From positions 1,235,001 to 1,299,000 of the forward strand of contig BSDZ01000004.1 in assembly GCA_030268105.1 (NCBI GenBank): a DNA stretch of 64,000 nucleotides, in the 5' to 3' direction. The DNA is from Volvox africanus. Taxonomy: Eukaryota > Chlorophyta > Chlorophyceae > Chlamydomonadales > Volvocaceae. The notes under the pieces were generated by a model. It did not search any database, was not told the DNA's origin, and worked only from the letters and a program-made list of their open reading frames with translations. Shown piece by piece: positions 12,507 to 26,100 of the stretch (its first letter is position 1; every line of letters starts with the position of its first letter). Both the position numbers and the translations under genes were made by a program.

Positions 12507-15500
12507 ATGCCCCACCAACGCTCCTCAGCTGATGGAGAACCCAGTTCATCTGGAAGACTCGAATTCAAGCGTTCTGGCTCCAGTGACTTGCCTTTGCGGA
12601 GCCTTGCGCAGTTGCCTCGCTCCTCGCGAAATGGCTCTGCGTCGTTGCCGATGGAGCCAGCAGAGGATGTACTTCTTGAGAAAGAAGAACAGACAGCGCG
12701 GCGGACAACAAACCTCAAAGCGCGTCCACCCAACACATTGGAGCGAGCAAGCACTGCATCCACAGGCCGCAGGGCTCGGCGTGGCTCAATTGCCGACTTT
12801 CTAGGCTTCAAATCGGGAGGCCCCAGCCAGGAGTCGTCTGCGGCGCCCAGTCGCGACATAACGTTGCATGGCATGGCAGGCCCATCGGCGTCGGGAGCTC
12901 GCTCACGCCGGTCATCATTCCTCAACACCTTTGGCATCGGCACGGCTCAACAAATAGATTTAGATAATGAAGCTGGTGATGCCGGTGCGGTGCCGTTGCC
13001 CGAAGCCTTGATGGGGTCGGTCGACCTTACGAAGTCACTGCAGCCACCTTCCCAGGGCCGCAGACGGCGTGCCAGCATGCTTGATATATTCCGGTCTATG
13101 CAGAGCGTTGAAACCAGCGTTGAGGGCGGCGAGGCGGGACCACCACAAGGGGATTCCCTGGCTCGAACCAAGTCCAGCTCCAAATCGCGCCGCGCTTCGG
13201 TGATCGATTTTTTCCGCTCCAGCAACACCGGCCTTACGACAAACGGGGACGACTCTGCCCCGAGCAATGCGTCTATGAACCGAAGGCTGCAGCGCGGGGA
13301 GAGCGCTGTTGGAAGCCGGGCGCAGCGGCGGCGGAGCGTTATTGATATTCTTGGGCATTCCTCCAAGAAGGTGAGTATGGTTGGTCATCTATAGGCCATT
13401 ATGGAGCCATAAAGGGGAGGATCGGCACTGCAGGGAACTGCGGAGGCCGTCATGGCGTTGGGCTCAAGATGTGATGTTAGATCATGGTTCCATCTCAGCA
13501 ACCGCAGTAGTATTGCTGGTTTTAGGTCCAAACGACGAGACACGGGTGGTGAGAAGCGCACGTACAATGGTTTCGCCTGCAAACGCATAATGGCTTCGCT
13601 TGCCCACTCGCAACGGTTCCGCCTGCAAACGCACAATTTGTGGTCGTTGTTGGCCCTTGCGCGTGTGGGTCTTCACCGAATTGAGTCCAAAGAAGCGCAA
13701 GTATTGCTTAAACAATAATACGGACAGCCATTAGTAGATGGATATTATGTGCGAATCCGGGCAATATCGATGGGGCCATGATGAACTAGTAACGCAGTAC
13801 AGTACTGACAGCTAGAATTATAGTACTCGTTGTAGGCAAGCGTGCGCGTAATTCGCTTGAAAATGATAAAGCTGAACACTATAAGAAGGATTCCTGCGGC
13901 CAGAAAAAATATCCCATGCACTGCGAACAGAAAACAAGATGCTAGCAGGACTTAACCTAGCCAGAGCTTCGAGCAGTACATTAAGCTGAAAGGCAGGGAA
14001 TGTACTATCGTACAATCTTCCCAGTTAAATAGAGGAGAGGATAATACTGAATGGGAGGGCATGCGAGTTTTTATAGTCTTGTGGGCTGTTGCCTCTCCTC
14101 TTTCCTGCATCGGGGTTCACATTTAACCTATTTGCGGTCTTCTGAACATATCATTGTTTCTCTTGGTTTTAAAGGGATGCCCCTGACCTCTTAACGATTG
14201 CAATCAGCACGCTTGGGTTGGGGGCGGGAGATCTAACTGCGAAACTATAGGGCACCACAGGAGACCGGGCTGTTCAGGGGCACCGGGACCGGGATGCGTT
14301 GAACACCCTCTCCGTGATATGCCTAAATGTGACATGACAGCAGGGTGCATATGGGTCGCCTGCTGCTGTACTGAAGATGCGGAATTAATACCAACCTCCT
14401 GGGTATTGATAGCCCTAGCGCTCAAAACTGTCCTTTAAGGCCACACAGCTGTGGAAGTCCACCGGCTTCGCTCCCAAGTGACTCCTCCTAAGGAACAAGA
14501 CCAGGCACCTGACAGAACGTCCGCAGAAGTTGAAACAGGCTCGGAAGCACAGCAAGACGAGTGGTTTCCCACATTAGGGGCACAGTACTGTTGCAGACGG
14601 GCCGGTACACCGCAAGTACCTTCCCCCCTGATGTCATGTCCATGGGCCAGGCTACAATTGCAATAGAGGGGTATACGGGTTCGGCAGTACGCGCGGAATT
14701 GAAATTGATGCAAGATCGATGCGACCATCTTCCCTCGCACGCTTGCACGTAGGTGCTCGCCAAGCTGATGAACCATGAGTTTGATCAAATGGACGAGGAC
14801 GATGTGGGCGTGGATGGCAAGCTGTGGTTTACATCGCTCAACGACTTCAAGCCGCTTACCTTTAAATACCTCTCGGGTCGCTACTCGTCTGCGTTTTTTG
14901 CTTGCTCGGTCAAGACTGGACAGCACTACATTCTTAAGAAGTTCGACAAGGGTGCGTTCTGGGTTAAGGTTTACCTCGCCTCGCAGCCGAGGAGCTGACC
15001 AACGATTTGTTGCCGTTGTTAGGCGTGCATTGCGGCCGCAGCCATACTGTTACGGTATCCACTTCGTATCCCCCGTTGCCGAATCAGTTGTACTTTCACG
15101 ATGGGGCCAGAGCTGGGCTTGGTCGTGTCATTCTCTGCCGCTGCTGCCTGCCTGTGGCATTACCACCTGCATTCCGCAGGAAAAATGAATTTGGCGGACG
15201 AGCGCGGCGTCCGGCGGGCACTCCATTTCGCCGAGGTGCTAGAGCATGAACACATCGTGCAGTGCTGCGGACTATGGGAGGACGAGCAGGCGTTGTATAT
15301 CGTGGAGGAGTATGCAGTCAAGGGCGACTTGCTCCAGGTAGTCTTGTGCGTTGTTAGTCAGGAATGTGACTCTGGGAAGCTGTTGCATCATAGGGGTTCC
15401 TAGGGGTTAGCTCAAGGGACAAGCCACAGGCACGGACAAGGCAGGGCAACGGCGGGTCGATTGATGCGGATGCAGTTTCCACTCTAGCCCCTCCCCGGTA

Positions 15501-18500
15501 GGCGCATGGTTGTGAGCTGGAGGGTAGGAGGTGCTAGCAGCGAGCGGCGCGGCTGGGTCCGGAATGCGCCCGGGAATGTGCATTCACACGGGATCTGCGG
15601 CTCTGGGGATCGCATCTGGGAGGTGGGAAGTGGAAGGTGGTCAGGATAATCGCATGTTTTATCGAGCGCTGGGAGGATTGGGGATTGGGGATTGGGCATC
15701 GAGCGTCGGGGAAGGAGCTGATGAGGTGGATAGATAAGTGGATAGATAGCAACCTACCTTTTGATGACTCACTGGGCCCCCTCCTCGTGAACTCTGTACT
15801 CCTGGCGCCCTCTCAGGATTCCATGTCCCACCCGGAGAAGTACACAGAGGCCTTTATGGCTACCAAGGTGATAAAGCCGCTGCTCGATGTGCTGGCGTAC
15901 CTGCATTCGGCCAACGTGGTGCATCGCGCCATATTTCCCGAGTACGTCATGTTTGGCCGAGAGGATAAGTTCAAGCTGGGTCATTTCACTTGTGCCATCG
16001 ACCAGCGCGTGGACTCACCAACAGAACGAATACCCTTCCTAGACTACATGGCACCGGAAATGTTATCGGTGCGGTCGGAGGATGTCAACTCGCCCTCCAT
16101 GCCGTCGGCTCCGACTGTTGGAAAAGCAAAGGTCAGTGTGCTGCGCGACTGGGAGTGCGCGGCCGCAAATGTAAGGCGGCATGTAGTTGAGGCACGGCGG
16201 GGCCTTGTTTGCAGCCCAATGTCTGTGCAGTCCACAGATACACGACGCCATATCCATCGAAGGTGGAAGTTACTCCCTCGGGCTGCTGCAGTTGGCACGG
16301 CCTTGCCGCGTCGCCCGCATGATGCTTAATGCTTGTCCCAGCCCTGCCACATCGCTGGCGGGTCCCGTATTCCGTTCACCCCTTCCCGCCAGCCAGCCAT
16401 ATAATGGGCCGCCCCGCACTCCCAGGATTAGCGTTTCACTCCGGCTTTAACGTAACCTGTGTGCAGGGCCGCGCCGCTCGGCTGCCCGCCTCATCCAACG
16501 ATGGTTCAGCCCTCCAACGCTCCGGACCTCCTCCATCGGGGGGCACGCCTGTGTTCGACTTTGGCAACGTCCGTGATTCGCGCTCGTCTCAGCAACAGCA
16601 GCAACAGCAACAACCCGGCGGCCCGCCGCGCCGGCCTGCTTCCACCAGCGGTGCACAACTGCTTGAGCTATTCGGCTTGTCAGGGCATACTTCCGAGGCA
16701 GCCGACTCGGGTGAAAAATGCTCGCCCATCTCTCGTACCAGCACTCGTAGCACGTTCAACCTCTTCCGCTCCTCGCGGCGGCCGTCCCCGCAGCAGCAGC
16801 AGCAGCAGCAGCAGCAGGTCCAGCAGATGCATTCGCAAGTGCTGAGCCCTTCCGACGACGGCAACCCGAGTCGGGAGGCTTCAGGTTGCAACGGCTTAGG
16901 CCTGGTAAGCGGCACGAGGCGGCTTCGGGAAGAGTCCCCGGGCGACGCGCCGAGGCGAATGCCGACGGATGGAAGCGTCAGCCGCGCAGTGCTATACGGC
17001 AATGGTGGCGTCGGCGTCAGTGGGGCGCCAGCGCGGCGGCGAAAGTCTGCGGTCGATGAGATGAGTGCACCGTGGTTGCGACCAGTGGGGTCGGACGCGC
17101 AGTATGATTTCTCGGCGGAGGAACGGAATGAAGACATTTCTTCCGGTTACGGCAAGCGGCGGAGCAGTGGTGGCAGCGACGATGGCGACACGGTGGCAAT
17201 GCAGACTCCTGTTGTGGAGACGACATCCGCAGGAGCAACCGCCGACGGCAGTGGTGAAAGCTCAACAGCCGCGGCGGCCAGCGGCTGCAATGGTTGCGGG
17301 TCGTCTTCGATAGTTGGGGATAGCAGCGATGCCTATGGCGGGAGCACCAGCTGCAGCATCAATCCACGGCCTCCAAGCCATATGATGAAGCCTTCGTCTC
17401 CCCCGATGGCCGTCGCGGCTTCCGTTGCAATTTCCGCGCAGCTCGACAGCGGCAGCGACCACTCACCAGTTGAGAAACTGAGTCCCTTCCCAAAGGACAG
17501 TTTGGAGCGGCCAAACTCATCGCCGTTATCTTTGGTACCGCAGACTCAGCACCAGCACCAGAACCAGAACCAGCAGCAGCAGCAGCAGCGCCTGGCTGCC
17601 GGAGACTCAGCGGCATCGCCCTCGGAGCTGACTCCACCCCAGCGCCAGGTGTCCTCGTGCCGCCGTTCTGGTGCTGCTCACCAGCCAGAGGTTTCCACTT
17701 TTCCGCCTGGCTCCCCTGCCCGCACCGGCGGCAGTGGCAGCAGCGGTTGCGGCAGCGGGACCCCGCTCAGCCCTCCTTTGCCCCGACCCTGCTCTGCGCT
17801 AGGATCTCACCTTCACAGACCGGGCTCCGCGATAGGCCCTGCGGAACGTGCTGACAGCCGCCTCGATCGAGCCGAATGCCTGCCAGGCTACGCCGCGGAA
17901 CGTCTAACACACCACAGCAGCAATGGCCTGAGGTCCCAAAGCACTCGCCTGCATTCAGCTGATTCGGCGCAAGTGCCAATGGCATCAGCGGTAGGGGCGG
18001 CGATGCTTGCCGCGACGGGAGCGATTCCGCCAGGCCCTGTGATGGAGTCCCTGATGGCCGCAGAGCAGACGCTGACGCTGCCCTACGATGGTAGGGGCGC
18101 CGCGCACGAGCCCTCCGATGTGAAGCGTGTCCGAGCAACAGTGTCCTTCACCGCCGCTAGCGGCGCTGCTGATGCCGCCGCCAGTGACTCATGTGCTGCC
18201 GACTCTTACGTCGATGACGGGCGGGGGACACGCTCCTCTCGCATGGCGTCCCGTGAGCCAAGCACGTCGTCGGGCCAAGCGGGCCAGGTGATGATGGGTC
18301 TTCGAACCATGGCCCGTCACATCACGGTCCGGATCGGTATGGTACTGGGTGGCCGGGGAGATCTGCTGTCACCTGGGGCCTCGCATGGCGACTCGTCGGC
18401 ATGGGGTGATGCAGCAGAAAGTGGCGGCGGCGGCGCACGGGACCCATCGCCGCGTCCCAGCTGTCCAGGCGCCGGCGAGGCCACCGCCATCATTATGCCC

Positions 18501-19811
18501 AACAATCCGTGGGAATGGCAGGAACATTACAATGAGAAGGTTGACCTCTGGCAGGTACGGTTGAGGTGGGAATTGGCGACCTCGCAGGGCTCAGCTGGTA
18601 GCGAAAGACGTGACAAAGGGTGGGCGCGGGTGGCATGAGATTGGAAGGAAAGGGTGTACAACTTGGGGGTTCAAGCGGGCGCTTTGCAGAAATGAAAATA
18701 AAACATTGCCTAAAGCACGGCCTCGTCATCCTCACCGGGTTTCGTCGTGATTTTCATAATTTTGAGCTAGTGAGCAATTTGGTATGAATCTAGAAGACGT
18801 CGTTGGGGTCCTTGCTATGCTTAGCTTCCTTTCGCGAAGTATTTTGAGCCGTTCGATCGCAGGATAGTGAGTTTCCGATTGCTATTTGAGAAGATTGAAC
18901 AAGAAATGTACAAAGGGTGGGGGGGAGCGGTGGGGAGCTGTGGGGAGCTTCTCTGGCGACTAGATGACAATAATGGATATCCGTTGTTCTCCATCCTCCA
19001 TCCTCCTTGTCGCATTCTATAGGTGGGGTGCCTGGTCCACGAGATCCTATGCCTCAGCTTGCCCTTCGAGACGGAAGACAAGCTGCTCGCGTGTGCGCTC
19101 ATCCTCTGGGCGGATATCGTGTCCTTCCCCGACCACCTATCGCCCGAATGTCACGACTTCATGCGGGCTTGCCTGACCAAGAACCCCGCCGAGCGCCCGT
19201 CCGCTGCGGAGCTGCTGCAGCACCCGTGGATTGTGCGCCATGCTGCCGGCGAGGTTCTCAAGTCGGTGCGGCAGCATAAGGACGACGAGAGCCTCGCCGC
19301 CCTCTCCAACGCCCAGCAGCTCACCGTCCTGCAGCGCGCTGCGACGGCAGTGGGGCTCGGCTGGATGGTTGGCGCCGGGGCCCCCGCCGCAGCCGCGGGA
19401 ACCTCAGTCGCTTCCTCCACGGGCACCAACACCAACGGGTCGCCCTCCACGCCCTCCTGGAACCGCCTGTCCTGGCTGCTGCGGCCCTGGACTTCTAAGG
19501 TAGTGCCCGCGGCGGACGGAGGTGGTGTGGGGGAGGACGTGGGAGATAGCAAACTGGCGTTGGCGATGGCAATGGTGCAGGAGCAGCAGCAACAGCAGCA
19601 ACACCACCACCATCATCAACATCAACATCAACAGGCAGGTGCGTCGGGCAAGGACCGCAGCAGCCGGCGTAAGTCCTCCGATGTGGAAGCAGCTCGTCGA
19701 AGCCTTGAGATCATTAGGCAGCACCAGCACCAGCAGCACCTCCGGCATCCCGGCGCTGTGGTTGGCGCTGGAAGCCCCGAGACACCCTCGCGTTGGGAGG
19801 CTATGATCTGA
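12507..19811 (+). CDS. Aurora-like pseudokinase with five N-terminal RRxS motifs and a ~700-residue insertion
   Basis: Exons: 12507-13370, an unresolved part within 13371-14752, 14753-14951, 15180-15337, 15817-16131, tentative 16238-16366, 16467-18554, 19023-19811. Exon 1 is a Ser/Arg-rich tail with five copies of a basic-Ser-hydrophobic-Asp/Asn motif. The kinase lobe begins LTFKYLSGRYSSAFFACSV, keeps the ATP lysine in YILKKF, and has VRRALHFAEVLEHEHIV where Aurora kinases have the helix-C Glu. The catalytic loop is HRAIFPEYV (usually HRDIKPEN) and the DFG site is KLGHFTCAID, so catalytic Asp, Asn and metal-binding Asp are all replaced. After DYMAPEMLS comes an insert rich in Ser, Gln and Gly, then the fold resumes at HYNEKVDLWQVGCLVHEIL and ends at NPAERPSAAELLQHPWIV. 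The C-terminal tail has Gln/His runs and SRRKSS. An in-frame stop upstream supports ATG 12507 unless a further 5' exon exists. A scaffold or regulatory role is inferred. Confidence 0.75.
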
Positions 19812-22800
19812 GACAGCTAGGATCTTCCCGTGCGAGCGCGTGGGATTCGCAGTGAGTGTTGCCGTACATGAAAATTCGTGCAGGGACTGCGTTGTGTCAA
19901 CAGACTGCCTTGCGCACCGTAAACTTTCATGGGTAAATGCGTTTTGGTGCCTATGATCACCTCGATCATGTGCCGTACTCGTGCTAACACCTGCCCCACT
20001 GCGGTATTCTATATACTATATTGGTTGCATGCGGCTTTACTAGGATGTCTATGGAAGACAGCCTTCTCGCGCGCGCCCCGGTTTTGAGGATGCGACCGGC
20101 AGCGTGATAGGTGTACACGTGCGTGTGCGTGTCATTACGGATTGCGCGATAGGCACGGACCCTCGGCTGTGTCAGGCCCGAGGGAATGCCTAGACTGTTG
20201 TATAAACAGCGACGAATGACTAGCAATACTATCTGTATACGGCAAGACAGAATTGCGGCGGTGTCGTCGTGTCCTCGTGTTGATTGCTCCTGTCGTAACA
20301 TAATCTGCTAAATGGCGCAGAATTTTTGGATTAATGATGCGGGTTGGTCGGCTAAGCGAACGGGAGGCCCGTTCTGTGGGCTGCGCGGGACGATTTTGCT
20401 GTAATGCGAGGGGCAGGCAGTCGGGGGGGGCCGGACTGAAGCGGCAGTGAGGTAGTGGGGCGGGTGTGGCAAGCTTGTGCAGGATGTGCAGGGGGTCTGC
20501 AAAAGTGGTGTTGCCGCTTCTCCAGGGTCATGGTGCTGCAGATGTCCTGGTGGCTAAGATAGGAGAGAGCCAATAGGCGAGCAGTTAACGGTAAAACATG
20601 AATGCGAGCCACGCGTTGGATAATCATCGGAGGGGGCCAAACGCCCACCTCCCGGGTGAGATGCCCCATCGGGTCAATGCGCCACGTCATTACGGGCGCA
20701 GGGCCGGCCAGTGCCGCCGCGCGGGTCCAACTGGGCTAACTGACGCCGCGCGGTTATCATGTGTCAAACGGGCGCAGCTGGAATGGGCAGCTCTGGCGCC
20801 CAGTGCACTTCCTGGTGGGGCAGATGGCGACGCCATTGTTTTGTGTTGGGGGCGATATGCTGCCTGCGTTACCAACGTTTCGCACCACAAGGGCGTCTAA
20901 ACCTGTTTAATTGCCGTTCTCTCCTGGCAGACATTTCTGCGGCCAAGGGGTCGTATTGTGTGCCGATTGCCGTACACAACTACAGCTGTCGCGGTGAGTT
21001 TGGCGCGCAATATGTCCGTGTATACAATACAATACGGTGGCAATGCGAGCTCTATGGCAGCTGCATGGGCTGGTTATTGGATGTGAAACTATTCATTGCC
21101 GCGCGTGGCATTAACAGTAGAATTGTGCCTGTTTCGTCTGCATATAAATAAGGCGTAGCCAAGCGCAGGCGCATCCTCAGAGTGGACGTGGTAGGAGAGG
21201 TGTGGAGAGGTGTTGTGGCTTCGAGTCGACGCGTCGAGATGTGTCGGGGTCTTGGTGTGTTGGCGTCGCGTGACACACGGCTACGTCGGATTAAAACTGC
21301 GTCTCAACACAAGCCAGTTATTATGTTTGCATTTTGGGACCCAGGCTTGGTTAAGCCATTGCTCAGAGGCGCCATACTTTCATTTTGTCTCAACGAATGT
21401 GGACGTAAGCTATATGGGTGGATGTGCGCAGCGTGGCAGGTGCGGCACCCTGTTAATAAAAGTACAGGGTCCTAATGCACCGTTTGTGGTGCTTCTAAGG
21501 ACCGCATTCGGGTTATGTTTGCCTGTGCAAGCGCGGATGACTGTTTTTAAGGACACGATGTTCGCGCACCCTGGGACAACAGCTATCGCGCAATATATAC
21601 AAAAATACAGCATTAGTTATGAGTGTACATTTGCATGCGGTTTGTCCTGTCCATGCGTCTCCGCAGAATCTAAGTGTGGTACATCAACCGTAATGGCTAG
21701 GTGACACGTTGAAGAGAAACCTAGGTAGGGCCCCACATTTACCCAAATTGATATTGCAGTGATAAACTTAAAATATACGAAATATTGAAACAAGTATCGG
21801 AAGATCAGCAAGACTTTAACGTGCGTAGTTCTCTGCATCTCACCGCAACCATAGGTTTATAACGTCTCGTTGATTTATTTAAATATTTCGTGTATCTCAG
21901 TTGAAGTTAGAACCCAATCAGTCTGTACAACAGCGTGCGACTACCCTAACCCTACAAGCCCCAAGCTGGAGGAAACAGTGTCTTAAATCGGCAATTAATA
22001 AAAATACTCAGCTCATTAACGAACGCGTCTGGGGCCTGTGCGCCCTCCATTAGGGTATGGCTCCAAGCTGCAACCTCGCTTCCTCAGGACCGGGGACGGA
22101 AGGCAATCCTCCATTGCCACCAATTTGGTAATTTGCAGGCAAGATGCTATAACGAAAGCAAGCTTTGTGGGCTGGAATAAGCATTAGCAACCACATTTGT
22201 GAGCGGAGCTGGAGGGAGCAAACAAAATGTTTTCACGGGCTGGAGCAACGCAGGTTCAGCCTTTGGCGGGCGCAGGTGAGGTTTGAATGGCCATTGTGCA
22301 TTTTGCTGCTAGCAAGTGTTCGGCCGTCAACATGTCAGGCGAATACAAGCCAGAAAAACGTTTGACGGACCGCGCCTGAAAGATATAAGCACCATGACAT
22401 TGTGTAAACAATCAATTTCCAAAACGGTTATGCACGCACTTTTGGCGTGTCTTGATGCACTAAAGCGATTACGCTGCCGAGTAAACGTTGAAACGGTATG
22501 GAAGGATGTCAACGCGACGATTTGGGCTAGCCTTCTTTGCAACCGAAACAGTCTTGGTTCACCCACTTCTTACAGAACATAAACATAGCCCTTCCGCTAG
22601 CACCGTTAGAAGCAGTTCCCCGGGGGAGACCCTACGCTGTTCACCCCCGCTGCTATGCTGTTCCGCATATCTTCCTCGGGGTGTGCGGCCATTGCCTGGC
22701 ATGGGATCTAACTAGCACATTGTACCCGAATAGCGCCGCGGAATACACCAACGGCGCACAGACCTAAAGTTATGCCTTTCTTCAGGCCCTCTCGTTGCAT

Positions 22801-23180
22801 TTTTGCTCTGGCAAATCAGCGCAGTGCTTCTATAGATGGCATATGTTACTGTCTTACGCCCATTCTTTCATAATGTAGTGCTTATGCGCTGGGAATGCTT
22901 CTTGCTGGAATCACACTCTGTTCCCCTACCCACGCCCTTTCGCACCAAAGCACCTTTGGTTCTCCACGGCCATTAAACTTCAACAATTGAATAGCGCCTT
23001 GGTATTGTTGTTTGTTACAATTCCGCATATATCCACATTTCCGTTTCGACTGCTACTTTTCAGCACAATATTCTTCTTCTCCATGTTCCTCCTCTCTTTC
23101 CTGCTAAACTTGTCCTGGCCCTGATTCAAACGCCTCCTTTTTTTGACCCCGACCCAGATGACTTCTTTGGGCGCCCCGAC
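19812..23180. other. Intergenic stretch between pseudokinase and WD40-channel genes
   Basis: Holds the pseudokinase 3' UTR and the upstream region, perhaps unrecognised 5' exons, of the WD40-channel gene. A GC-rich block at 20650-20890 has an open frame ending VLCWGRYAACVTNVSHHKG that could be a distant 5' exon, but no donor-acceptor pair links it. Nothing else is recognised. Confidence 0.4.
20400..20404 (+). terminator. Putative polyadenylation signal TGTAA of the pseudokinase gene
   Basis: First TGTAA seen downstream of the stop at 19811, about 590 bases away. Position and motif are the only support. Confidence 0.25.
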
Positions 23181-26100
23181 ATGCTCAACAACAGTGTTAC
23201 ACAAGCACGGATGCCCACGAAATGCAACTCGGGTCTGCTGGCGCTCAAGGTGCCCGATCCACCGCAGTTTGCACCTTCCGCCGTCTGCGCGATCTCTGCG
23301 GATGGCAAGATCGCGGCAGTGGGGGGTCGCGATATTGAACTATTCCTCTGGAATGTGGACACGGGCGATCTGTTGTCTAAGATTCGCGGCCATGACATCT
23401 TCTGGGTTGGATCCCACGACAACGCCTTCTTTATCACATGCCAGGAGGATGGCAAGGTACGGCTTACAAAGCGTTGTTGGGAGCATTGGAGCAGCTTTAT
23501 TGGTGGGAGACGCTGGGGTGATGGGCGGGGTTGTAGGGTGGAACAAGAAGTATGGCTGCGCACGTTGCATTGCGTTGTTTTGCAACGGCGTCACCAGCCC
23601 TTATACGAGAGGCTGGGATTTTGGACGCCCAATTGAGGGACGTTTGGTGTTACGCCACGGAAGGGCGGTCAAGGGTGCGATGTTGCCAATGTCGGGTCCC
23701 CGTATCCATGACTCTGCCCTCGCGCCGCAATGGCCCCTTTCTGCAATCTGCGGGGCAGCTGAGGAGTTTGCGGGGCGAAGATTGCAGAGCAACGACTAAA
23801 ACAAATTACTTTACAGGGGGCCTTTGTCTGAAAGTCTGGGATTGCCATTTCGCGCTTAGCGAGCCAGCCTCTGTTAGCCTCACGCACCTGTTTGAACTTT
23901 GCCACCATTAACAAAGCCGCGCAGCTAACCCCTTAGCACCCTATTCAGTTCCATACCACCCTACCCACTCTCCCTCAAATCTCTCCCACACCACCAATCT
24001 GTACATCTCATTACCTGCCTGTTGTATGCCGTCATGCTTCTAGGTAGTGATGTGGGACCGGGCCACGATGCGGACCACCCTGACACTTGGCGAAGTCCCG
24101 GAAGGGATCACTTGTTGTCATATAGCACAGGAGAATGACTTCGTTGTTGTGGGCGGTGCGAAGGTAAGGCCATTGGGAGGGCCGCGAATGGGCAATGCGA
24201 TACGAATTAGAACCAGAAGTCCGATAATAGAAGTCATGCAAAATGGAATGTGGAGGTGCGCACCGTCGCTGTATTCTGGAATATGTACATGAGGCTGCAT
24301 GCAAGGCAGGCACCAGGCGCTGGGTGGGTTTGGGGGACAGCGGCGCTGCGTAGCTGTTGCAGCTCCAGTTACGTGCGTCGTTGCTTGCATGCGCTTTCTG
24401 GGGATCGGTCTGCGACGGTGGGGACGTGGGCTGCGGTGAAGGTTCGGAGCAGTATCTTTTGGGCCTGGGGGGGTGTCAGTTTTGAGGAAGGGCGTCGTGC
24501 AGTAATGAACTTGAAGTCATTAACTCTTCCCGAAGGACGGGAGATCTACTGTTCCATGAGTTGGCAGAGACGTTGCTGGGGAAGCCTTAGGGGGTCTTAG
24601 GCATGAGTTTACGGATGTTTGGACCTCTTGGGGTCTCGGCGCCAGATTCGTCCGGTCCTTTCCCTCGTCGGAAACCCCGCCGCTATGCAGCTCCCGTACT
24701 TCCCGTCCTAGCTGTATTTGCCTCTGCATTCACTCTTGTCACCCTCGGCTTTACATGACTTCGCAGTCTGATTTCGTCCACCCGTGCACCTCTCGCGCCC
24801 AACCCTGTCCCGCACGCATACAGGGAAATGTGTACAGCTGGGATACAGATACTGGAACGGTAGCGCACATGTACGAGGCTGGGCACAAGGGCGCCGTGCA
24901 GTTTGCGCAGGTTTACTCGCTGCCCAGCTACGGTCGCTGCGTTGTCTCTTGCGGGGCCAAAGACCATACTGTGGTGGGTCTTCAAGACAAGCAGAGCTTG
25001 GGGCTTTGGTATTCATTTTAAGGATAATAGGTTAGATACAACTTTAAGCGGGACCTTCGCACTGCTCGGGGCCCTGAGGAGTACGGCAGGCGTGCTTCCG
25101 GAGGTGCCTTCAGCGCGAGTAAACAAATGCAGGTTATTTCTCCGTGGCCATGCGCACGATGCTCCCTGCCCTATCACAGTCCTCAACCCTTCCCTTCTCC
25201 ATTGAATGCTCAGCATTCGGTGCCTTATCAGAGTTTACATGTTTTACTATGAGTGGTTCAATACTGGCTCCTCCTTTGCACCTGAATATCCCCTGCCATA
25301 GGTGGTGTGGGACCTGCTGAGCGGTGAGCCGCGTGCGCTGATCGAGATTAAGGAGCTGGAACACGCCAAGAACCTCAAATACGATGTCACTCGCGATGGA
25401 GCTCGCGTGGTGGTGTGGTGCACAGACTCGGTGCCCTTCCCAAACCTGGTGGTGGTGGACGTCATGTCGCAGAACAAGATATCTGTCTACTGCCACGAGG
25501 GTCTGGTGCGGCAGGTGAGGCAGGTGTTAAGTTAACCGTGGCGCACTGAGTTGGGGCTGAAAATGGCTTCAGTTACTGAGACGAAGGATGAGCCGCGGAG
25601 AGCAAGCAACTTGCGCTTGGTACGCGAGCTTATTTGGTGGGGTTGAAGAAGCACAGCGTTATGGGTATATATGCCTGCGGGTTATGGTTGGCGCTTTCCT
25701 TCCCTTGTGTCGATGGCGGCTGTCGCCCGTCCTGAGTCCTGAGTCCTTGCGTTGAGTCCGTCCATAATTGCTTGTTCCCCTTTCCTGCCTCCTTGGCATC
25801 CTTACCTCTGCAGGCTGTTTTCACGCCAAACGGCGACCGCATCATCAGCACGGGCAACGACAACCGGCTGCAGGTGAGAAGTACGTGAAGTTAAATCATG
25901 TGGCAAAGTGGCTGGTGTGTCGGAGGGTCCCTCCGGGTAACATGTATTGGGGTTTGCGAGTTAAAGGATAAGATTTGCTAACTCCTTCCATACGACCTAA
26001 TAAGAATTAAGTTGTACATTCGCAACCTCACCTCAACCCCGCAGAGACCTCCAAGCGTGTACTAAAGGATCACCCGTTTACATTATGCACCAGTTCCAGT

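Noticed and set aside
16329..16466. Extension of the long 769-codon kinase frame to its first start codon
   Set aside because: A good acceptor precedes 16467 in the right phase, and the upstream residues show no link to the kinase; a start there would leave out the N-lobe.
23143..23799. 218-codon plus-strand frame overlapping the first WD40 exon
   Set aside because: The other frame matches WD40 sequence and splices in phase; this one is a shadow.
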